Shown: piece by piece, positions 6,321-11,155 of the stretch
Layout of the letters: each line of letters opens with the position of its first letter
Numbering within the stretch: the stretch's first letter is position 1
NCBI GenBank assembly: GCA_021162305.1
Contig: JAGGYX010000074.1
Coordinates: forward strand, 1 to 11,155
Direction of reading: 5' to 3'
From: Thermoplasmata archaeon
Lineage (GTDB): Archaea; Thermoplasmatota; E2; UBA202; JdFR-43
Length of the DNA: 11,155 nucleotides
The notes under the pieces: generated by a model
What the model saw: the letters and a program-made list of their open reading frames with translations, nothing else
Database searches by the model: none
Told to the model about the DNA's origin: nothing
Program-made: the position numbers and the translations under genes

Positions 6321-7876
6321 TTTCCAATTTTTTTAAGCAATTTTTCTTTTTCAGCTTTTTTGTGCTTTTCCATTCTGGCTTTTTCAATTTCAGTATCTAT
6401 TTTACGCTCTATAGCATTAATCTGCATTCTTATTCTGCTTCTAATTTCTTTTCCCTTCTGCTCTATCTTCAATTTTTCTCCATTGGCAATCATGGCATTG
6501 TTTTTTAATGCCATCATCACTCTTTTTATTGAAACTTCATCAGGCTCTATTAAAATGCATCTTCTCTCATCAATGAAATATCTTGGTATAGAAGGCAAAC
6601 TCAATTTTTTGGGCTTAGGCGGATATTCGGGTTTTGGAATTTCTGGCTTTTCAATTTTAATTACTTTGCTTGCTTCTCTCCATTTTCTCTCTATTTTTTC
6701 CTTTCCTTTTTTATACTCTTCATCAATTAATTTTACCTCATTTTCCCATTTTTCTTCCATTTCCTTCCAGCTTTTTTCCCATGATTTTTTAATTTTTTCT
6801 TCCAGCTTTTTCTCTTTTCTCTCTTTCAATTTTCTAAGTCTTTCCAATTCTTTTTGTTTCTTAAATTCCTCCTTACAATAGTAGCGGGATGAAAGCCATT
6901 CTTCCTTCATTTTCTTTATAATTTCTTTTCTTTCTTTTGGTTTCATTTTTCTAAGTTCATCTGCTTCCTCTTTCCATGGCTTTGGAATAAAATTGCATGG
7001 ATTGTTATAATAGCGTGAAAATGTGGCTATTAAAGCCAATATAAGAATGGAAGGCATTGTTGTAACCATTGCGACAATCTGGGCTGGAGTTAAATGAAAA
7101 CCTTCCATTGAAACAATCATTGCCACAAGTTTTGGAGATGCTCCCTCAGCTCCCACTCTTATCCTTATAAGATAACTTGAGTATTGTAGGTACATGCTTT
7201 CATGAGGTGTGGCGAAATGGATATAAGTGGTTGCCTCTCCGCCTGGAGGAATCACAAGCACAGGATCAGAAAAGGTTATTTTCCATCCTGGCGGAAGATA
7301 TTCTGGTTCAAGGTAAAATCTATCCTCGTAATTTCCAAAATTTCTGACAGTTATTGGCACACTATATATATCATCCTGCCTTGCTTTTACAAAAACCTCC
7401 TCAATTCTTGCATCAAATGAATGGTATTGAGTTGTTCTAACCTGAAATGTATAGTTTCCATGGTGCCAGAATCCATATATGTCGCGAAACTTTCCATATA
7501 GATGAATGTAGGCAAAGTTCGATGGTCTGGCTCCAGCCTCAACATTTATAACGCCATATTTTTTCTCACTTGGATAAAAATAGGTGTGGGTTGGCTCAAC
7601 ATAAGCTGTCCACCCTTTGCCTTCAACCTCCACCCTGAATTCTGTCCAGAATGCATATAAATTTTTTTGAAAATATCCCCCATTATAAAACATGAATTTG
7701 AAAGAATGATGACCCAATGGTTCAACCTGAGCTATTGCAGGACCAACTGGTTCGATAACCAGAAACATTAAAGCAGGGAAATGCTCGTTGTTGTTTCCAT
7801 TATCCTGAGCAGAAGAAAAACCAATAAAAGGAGAAATAAGAATAATTAGGAGGAAAGCAAGGGCAGCAAGCCGCAT
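6317..7876 (-). CDS. Single-pass surface protein with Ig-like ectodomain and long charged cytoplasmic coiled coil
   Basis: 519 aa. Signal peptide at 1-23 (cleavage near SSA-Q). The ectodomain (about 24-260) is Tyr/Phe-rich; residues about 160-226 form an Ig-like NEW3-type domain (VPITVRNFGN, then LPPGWKITF, then IPPGGEATTYIHFATPHE). A transmembrane helix spans about 264-287. The rest, about 230 residues, is cytoplasmic and extremely rich in Lys and Glu: a long predicted coiled coil at about 302-408, a proline/lysine hinge (PKPEYPPKPKK, 415-424), a short possibly folded segment (431-465) and a second coiled coil (466-517). A NEW3-like domain of the same type occurs in the neighbouring upstream protein. 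Layout suggests a link between the envelope and something inside the cell. The start ATG lies 1 nt after the upstream stop. I do not recognise a named family. Confidence 0.87.
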   Translation of the reverse strand: MRLAALAFLLIILISPFIGFSSAQDNGNNNEHFPALMFLVIEPVGPAIAQVEPLGHHSFKFMFYNGGYFQKNLYAFWTEFRVEVEGKGWTAYVEPTHTYFYPSEKKYGVINVEAGARPSNFAYIHLYGKFRDIYGFWHHGNYTFQVRTTQYHSFDARIEEVFVKARQDDIYSVPITVRNFGNYEDRFYLEPEYLPPGWKITFSDPVLVIPPGGEATTYIHFATPHESMYLQYSSYLIRIRVGAEGASPKLVAMIVSMEGFHLTPAQIVAMVTTMPSILILALIATFSRYYNNPCNFIPKPWKEEADELRKMKPKERKEIIKKMKEEWLSSRYYCKEEFKKQKELERLRKLKERKEKKLEEKIKKSWEKSWKEMEEKWENEVKLIDEEYKKGKEKIERKWREASKVIKIEKPEIPKPEYPPKPKKLSLPSIPRYFIDERRCILIEPDEVSIKRVMMALKNNAMIANGEKLKIEQKGKEIRSRIRMQINAIERKIDTEIEKARMEKHKKAEKEKLLKKIGK

Positions 7877-7877
7877 T

Positions 7878-8819
7878 TTACTTTTTCCTTCTAATCAGAA
7901 TTACTGAAAGCAAAGCAATTGCTGCCACCATTGATATGGCATCGAAACCAGGAACATAGAATCCTTTATTCTTTGCCAAGAAATATTGTGTCACCTCATT
8001 TGTATTGACAAGCTCAATTTCATTCTGGGTGCGCTGCCATGTGGTGCCTTGCTTTACATAATATGGAGCCTCGCTCGTTGCTTTTGCTGTTATTGCAAAA
8101 TTTTGCCATGTGTTGGCGTAGGAAATGACAGGGCCATGAGGTGTTGTTATTGTAACTGTTACAGTGGCGTAAGGATATGTTTCCTCTCCAGCTTTCTTCG
8201 GCTCAATGTATACTGTTGAAGGACTGATAACATATTTCCAGCCGGATGGCGGCTGCTTGGCTGGCGTTATGCTTACAACAACACGAGAGTTGCCATAATT
8301 TATGATATCGAAAGAAAATGGAAGCTCTCTATCTGGAGCTGTTCTCTCTATGGGCTTTGCAGCTCTTATTCCAATCTCTGTGAATGGATTATAACCAACC
8401 AGAATTTCCACTTTGCCCCCATCTATCTGGCGAAATGCTCCTCCCGAAATCAGTCTGCCAGTGAGCTCAACAGTAACCTTTCCACTTGTTCCAGCCTGGA
8501 CATCATTTTGCGAGACCTGCATTATAAGATTTACATTTCTTGATTCATCTGGTTTCAGTGTAAATGTGGGTGTAGATGGAACAACTGTAAGCCACGATGG
8601 GCTATCAACAACATTTACTTCTACAAATACTGGCAAATATCCAAAGAAATATGGCTGGTATGAGACTGTAAGAACTGCCTGAAGCTGTCCATATCTCTCC
8701 ACATATCCTATACCCATATCAGAAGTGGCATTTATTTTTCCCCATGAAAAAGCATCTGCACTTTGCACGGTTAATATGGCAAATACAGCAAACACCAATA
8801 TGATACTTTTCTTAAACAT
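7878..8819 (-). CDS. PGF-CTERM surface protein with Ig-like (NEW3-type) domains
   Basis: 313 aa. Signal peptide at 1-23 (cleavage near ADA-F). Two beta-sandwich domains follow: about 45-145 (with PSWLTVVPSTPTFTLKPDE) and about 160-250, where DIINYGNSRVVV, PPSGWKYVISP and TVTITTPHGP mark a NEW3-type domain. The C terminus is a clear archaeosortase sorting signal: PGF at 290-292, a hydrophobic helix (FDAISMVAAIALLSVIL), then RRKK. Proteins of this class are processed by archaeosortase A and attached to archaeal membrane lipid; the processing enzyme is not in this window. First gene of a three-gene operon; it has its own Shine-Dalgarno (GAGGG at 8830-8826) and a TATA-like box. Abundance or S-layer association is possible but not shown. 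Confidence 0.9.
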   Translation of the reverse strand: MFKKSIILVFAVFAILTVQSADAFSWGKINATSDMGIGYVERYGQLQAVLTVSYQPYFFGYLPVFVEVNVVDSPSWLTVVPSTPTFTLKPDESRNVNLIMQVSQNDVQAGTSGKVTVELTGRLISGGAFRQIDGGKVEILVGYNPFTEIGIRAAKPIERTAPDRELPFSFDIINYGNSRVVVSITPAKQPPSGWKYVISPSTVYIEPKKAGEETYPYATVTVTITTPHGPVISYANTWQNFAITAKATSEAPYYVKQGTTWQRTQNEIELVNTNEVTQYFLAKNKGFYVPGFDAISMVAAIALLSVILIRRKK

Positions 8820-8825
8820 TTTAAT

Positions 8826-8863
8826 CCCTCTTGTATTTTGTTATTATCTTATCAATATTTATT
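8826..8863 (-). promoter_or_regulatory. Promoter and ribosome binding site of the surface-protein operon
   Basis: On the minus strand an AAATAAATAT box (about 8863-8854) lies about 26 nt before the likely transcript start, followed by GAGGG (8830-8826) 6 nt before the ATG at 8819. The 51-nt gap after the PRC-barrel stop is just large enough for an independent promoter. Read-through from the PRC-barrel gene is also possible. Confidence 0.45.
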
Positions 8864-8870
8864 TTTTTCC

Positions 8871-9134
8871 TCATTCTTCTGCCTCCTCCTCTTCTTTTTG
8901 CACTTCTACTCGTTCAGGGAAATAGCTAAGTATAATTATGTCTCCTACAGCAGAAACCCATCTATAAGGCACGCCAACATCATAACCTCCTTCTACCAGT
9001 TCCTTGCTAGTATCTGTTATTATTAGCTTATCCACTCTTTTTTCATCAATGTCCAGAAGCACATTTCTTACCTCGCCTACGTATTTCCCTTTGTTTGTAT
9101 AAACCGGCAGATTTATGAAAGATGTAACTTCCAT
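8871..9134 (-). CDS. Small PRC-barrel domain protein (CdpB-like)
   Basis: 87 aa, nearly all one PRC-barrel: LPVYTNKGKYVGEVRNVLLDI (first beta pair, residues about 8-29), KRVDKLIITD (32-41), then VGVPYRWVSAVGDIIIL (53-69), and a short glutamate-rich tail. Such stand-alone PRC-barrel proteins are widespread in euryarchaea, and some (CdpB1/CdpB2) work with SepF at the division ring. No local division gene supports that specific role here, so it is only a family-level possibility. The protein is cytosolic with no membrane segment. The ATG at 9134 is the only early Met and is preceded by an AT-rich region with TATA-like boxes, so it may be transcribed on its own. Confidence 0.85.
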   Translation of the reverse strand: MEVTSFINLPVYTNKGKYVGEVRNVLLDIDEKRVDKLIITDTSKELVEGGYDVGVPYRWVSAVGDIIILSYFPERVEVQKEEEEAEE

Positions 9135-9144
9135 TTTACCACAA

Positions 9145-9170
9145 AGTTAATATTAAATTGCTTTAAATAA
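9145..9170 (-). promoter_or_regulatory. AT-rich promoter region of the PRC-barrel gene
   Basis: Two TATA-like elements on the minus strand, TTATTTAAAG (9170-9161) and TTTAATATTAAC (9156-9145), lie ahead of the ATG at 9134. The first has the better distance for a short-leader transcript (start near 9140). Which one is used cannot be told from sequence. Confidence 0.35.
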
Positions 9171-10193
9171 TTATGGTATTATTTCAGTTGTATTGTTATA
9201 GGGCGGATATGCTATTTTATCCATAAATTTTCTTGCCTTGCCTTCATATTTTTTTAGTTCATCAATCAAAAATTTTGTTACCCTGCATACTTCTTTAAAG
9301 CCCTCTTCTCCCCAGAGCCTTTCTTTATATGCAAAAAGGCAACGCCCCCCACATATTTTATAATAATCGCAGCTGACACATGGCTCTCCTATACTAATTT
9401 TTTTATAGCCTTTAAAATCTCCCAGTAAGTTCCACTCAAATTCATAAGCTATGGGACAAGCCAAAATCTTGCCTTCAGGCGTTATTGCAAATGCACTGCT
9501 GCCAGCGCCGCACGGCGGAATGGGCATGCTGTTAAAAAATATTCTTGTCATTATGCCCATGAATGGCACAATTCCCAATGGCTTATCTTCGATGCTATCC
9601 ATCCATTCATTTATTAATTTTTTTAAGCCCGGCATATAGCTTTCCTCTGCCCATTTTTTGAATTCTTGCAACCCCCATAAATTACTCCATACAACATCAA
9701 GCTGCCAGTGAACATAAGGAAAAAATTTGAGGAGATGCATCACATCTTTATATATATCTGTTTTATATGAAACCGCCATTCTCGCTATTATCTCTCCCTC
9801 AAAATTTTTTTCTTTTAAAAAATTCAGAGCACGCATGGCAGCATCATAGCATCCATGGCAGCGGTAAAAATCTGTGACTTCTTTTCTTCCATCTATTGAA
9901 ATGAGTATGGTGTCAAATTTATGCACATATTCTTCAAGCCTTTTTATGAAAAAACCATTTGTCTGCAAAACAAATTTTTTTGCTGGAAGTATATCAAGCA
10001 TTTCTTTAACAACTCCATCTTTGAGTAATGGTTCGCCTCCATAAAATGCAACTATTGCATCTTTGTCTTTTGATATAAAATCTCTCAATTCCTCCATTTT
10101 ATATAATGGCTCTTCCGCCATGTCAGGTATGCTTCCTCCACAATACTTACATTCAAGATTGCATTTTGATGTCGTTATTACTATCCATAGCAT
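9171..10193 (-). CDS. Radical SAM/SPASM enzyme, putative peptide-modifying (AF1577-like)
   Basis: 340 aa. The radical SAM cluster motif CNLECKYC (C11, C15, C18) is followed by YGGEPLL (51-57, SAM-binding GGEP) and an ISIDGRKEVTDFYR strand. The C-terminal half has the cysteines of SPASM-type auxiliary Fe-S clusters: C228, C246, C272, C275, C281, C285 and C303, in the order expected (GKILACP, then CVSCDYYKICGGRC, then a last Cys). This architecture acts on peptides or proteins via 5'-deoxyadenosyl radical chemistry. By recall it fits the archaeal AF1577-type family annotated as putative peptide-modifying enzymes; the substrate is unknown and no precursor peptide is evident next to it. It starts 1 nt after the HTH-ACT gene without a Shine-Dalgarno of its own, so it depends on coupling. 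Very hydrophilic C-terminal tail ends NNTTEIIP. Confidence 0.9.
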   Translation of the reverse strand: MLWIVITTSKCNLECKYCGGSIPDMAEEPLYKMEELRDFISKDKDAIVAFYGGEPLLKDGVVKEMLDILPAKKFVLQTNGFFIKRLEEYVHKFDTILISIDGRKEVTDFYRCHGCYDAAMRALNFLKEKNFEGEIIARMAVSYKTDIYKDVMHLLKFFPYVHWQLDVVWSNLWGLQEFKKWAEESYMPGLKKLINEWMDSIEDKPLGIVPFMGIMTRIFFNSMPIPPCGAGSSAFAITPEGKILACPIAYEFEWNLLGDFKGYKKISIGEPCVSCDYYKICGGRCLFAYKERLWGEEGFKEVCRVTKFLIDELKKYEGKARKFMDKIAYPPYNNTTEIIP

Positions 10194-10194
10194 A

Positions 10195-10695
10195 TCAGTA
10201 TGTTGCTACGCCTTTAACTCCTTTTGCCTTCTTTATCTTCTCTATCATATTCCCTTTCAATGGTTTCTCTGTTATGATATAGAGGCGTGGCTCTTCTTTT
10301 AATACATAGTCATCAACTATTGCCTGTCTTATGCTTATTTTTTCATCAGCAATAATTTTTGAAACGTTAGCAAGTATTCCAGGCATGGAAGCATCTTTTG
10401 GTATTATTTCTATCACTCCCCATCCCATTTTACTTGCAGCCTCTTTAAAGTTGCTTGTTGGCATTAAATCTGAGAAAAATTCCCTCATTTCCTTATGTTT
10501 CATTATTGTTTCTGCTGTTGTTATTATGGCCCTTCTATCAACCTTCAAAGCCCTTGCCATTTTTGATGCTGATAGCTCTATATTTCCACAAAAAATCTTG
10601 CCCTTTTTTACAGACAATCCATATGAGAGCATAGCTGCCACAACTTTCTGTTGAGCCGGATACCTTTTAAAATATGAATAAATTTTTTTCCACAT
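10195..10695 (-). CDS. HTH-ACT domain regulator of amino acid metabolism (COG2150-like)
   Basis: 166 aa. The N-terminal half contains a helix-turn-helix-like region (ELSASKMARALKVDRRAI at about 40-57), and the C-terminal half an ACT domain (GVIEIIPKDASMPGILANVS, then ISIRQAIVDD and LYIITEKPL). Proteins with this order are annotated as archaeal predicted regulators of amino acid metabolism; the ACT domain usually senses an amino acid. A Met three codons upstream (10704) is possible, but the start at 10695 (MWKKIYSYF) is preferred: it matches the family start and lies about 26 nt from the TATA box centre, giving a leaderless mRNA. It is followed after 1 nt by the radical SAM gene. Ligand and target are unknown. 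Confidence 0.86.
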   Translation of the reverse strand: MWKKIYSYFKRYPAQQKVVAAMLSYGLSVKKGKIFCGNIELSASKMARALKVDRRAIITTAETIMKHKEMREFFSDLMPTSNFKEAASKMGWGVIEIIPKDASMPGILANVSKIIADEKISIRQAIVDDYVLKEEPRLYIITEKPLKGNMIEKIKKAKGVKGVATY

Positions 10696-10714
10696 AACAA
10701 CCATAATGGCTATT

Positions 10715-10724
10715 CTTTTATAAA
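10715..10724 (-). promoter_or_regulatory. TATA box of the HTH-ACT / radical SAM operon
   Basis: TTTATAAAAG on the minus strand, centred about 26 nt before the A of the ATG at 10695. The core TTTATAAA is palindromic and could also work in the other direction, towards a 42-codon open frame starting at 10750. Confidence 0.6.
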
Positions 10725-10977
10725 TGTGTTGTTGCGTATAAATCCAGTAATGAGTAAATTTTTGAATATTTGTGATTTCTTCTCTCTTATAGCAAGAGCA
10801 TTTTTACTTTGGCTTGCTGCTGCAAACAGCATAGCGACAGAAGCGATACACTTGCAGCAACGCATTGTTTATATCTGAATGAATTCGCAAAGCCTGGAAA
10901 ATCGATTTATTTTTAGTGCTTATGCCAAGCATTAAAACAACGTCGTGTAGATGTGGAGAATTAAAGGTATAATTAAG
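10725..10977. other. Intergenic stretch without a confident gene; possible small RNA or short ORF
   Basis: About 250 nt between the TATA box and the 3' end of the membrane-protein gene. It contains a locally GC-richer core (10811-10865, about 53% by hand count) with a hairpin GCTGCTG-CAAA-CAGC-AT-AGC at 10816-10835 and a longer-range TTGCTGC/GCAGCAA pairing (10814-10820 with 10854-10860). On the + strand a 42-codon frame runs from ATG 10750 to TGA 10878 (MSKFLNICDFF..., hydrophobic middle); on the - strand another 42-codon frame overlaps it. Neither is recognised or has a ribosome binding site. In an AT-rich genome a GC-rich island outside genes can mark a structured RNA, as rnpB does here, but the signal is weak. 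Confidence 0.3.
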
Positions 10978-11155
10978 CTATAAAAATAACGAAATAATAA
11001 GTGAAACAATTGATATCACAACGGCGATTATTGCTAATCTGTTATTTGTTTTAGCTATTTTCTCCATGCTTTCTGATAACAGAACGCTATATTTCCAAGA
11101 GATAAAATTCCACATAAAATCTAATTTTTTACTTATTTTGCGTGATCCTGCCAAA
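10978..11155 (-). CDS. C-terminal end of a small membrane protein, or a complete 45-aa one
   Basis: The minus-strand frame is open from the right edge to TAG at 10980-10978 (58 codons visible). A cytosolic-looking basic segment (GSRKISKKLD) is followed by MWNFISWKYSVLL, then SESMEKIAKTNNR, and ends with a single strongly hydrophobic helix of about 19 residues (LAIIAVVISIVSLIISLFL) at the very C terminus. It is either the tail of a gene starting outside the window, or a complete 45-residue tail-anchored protein starting at ATG 11115. Not recognised. Confidence 0.5.
   Translation of the reverse strand, partial: LAGSRKISKKLDFMWNFISWKYSVLLSESMEKIAKTNNRLAIIAVVISIVSLIISLFL

Noticed and set aside
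6360..6881. 173-codon open frame on the + strand
   Set aside because: It is the complement of the Lys/Glu-rich coiled-coil coding region; its Phe/Ser/Leu-rich translation is what antisense of AAA/GAA codons yields.
10811..10880. tRNA or C/D box RNA in the intergenic stretch
   Set aside because: No acceptor stem, anticodon arm or TTC-arm motif, and no convincing C and D box pair, could be found on either strand.

Overview
The window looks like chromosomal DNA from a euryarchaeal lineage, most likely an AT-rich, possibly thermophilic member of the Thermoplasmatota or a relative. The evidence is an archaeal type A-like RNase P RNA of about 62% GC (hand count) set among AT-rich genes, TATA-like boxes about 24-27 nt upstream of start codons, a PGF-CTERM surface protein, a euryarchaeal PRC-barrel protein, an HTH-ACT regulator of the COG2150 type and an archaeal radical SAM/SPASM protein. 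The lineage is an inference. No mobile element, CRISPR array, tRNA or rRNA was seen.

Layout. (1) Bases 1-1545, + strand: the 3' end of a tightly packed operon for exported or membrane proteins. It holds the end of a larger protein, a secreted protein with a C-terminal anchor, and a small protein with a prepilin-like N terminus. (2) Bases 1540-5002, - strand: a compact four-gene operon transcribed as CDP-alcohol phosphatidyltransferase, LicC-like cytidylyltransferase, NAD(P)-dependent glycerol-3-phosphate dehydrogenase (GpsA), and TagB/TagF-like CDP-glycerol glycerophosphotransferase. The junctions are 0, 10 and 4 nt. (3) Bases 5060-5346, - strand: rnpB, with its own TATA-like box. (4) Bases 5370-8819, - strand: three surface proteins in one operon, namely a PGF-CTERM Ig-like protein, a single-pass protein with a long charged cytoplasmic tail, and a lipoprotein with Ca-binding thrombospondin-type-3-like repeats. 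(5) Bases 8871-9134, - strand: a small PRC-barrel protein. (6) Bases 9171-10695, - strand: an HTH-ACT regulator followed 1 nt later by a radical SAM/SPASM enzyme. (7) Bases 10705-11155: an intergenic stretch without a confident gene, then the 3' end of a small membrane protein on the - strand.

The most interesting unit is the four-gene operon. Archaeal membrane lipids are built on sn-glycerol-1-phosphate, yet this operon appears equipped to make sn-glycerol-3-phosphate, activate it (or another alcohol phosphate) with CTP, and transfer it by two different transferase types. This suggests either a teichoic-acid-like glycerophosphate polymer or decoration in an archaeon, or a phosphodiester compatible solute or headgroup pathway. 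The surface-protein operon next to rnpB is a second point of interest: two neighbouring proteins share a related Ig-like domain but differ in how they are anchored, and the third is a lipoprotein, so they may form one envelope complex.
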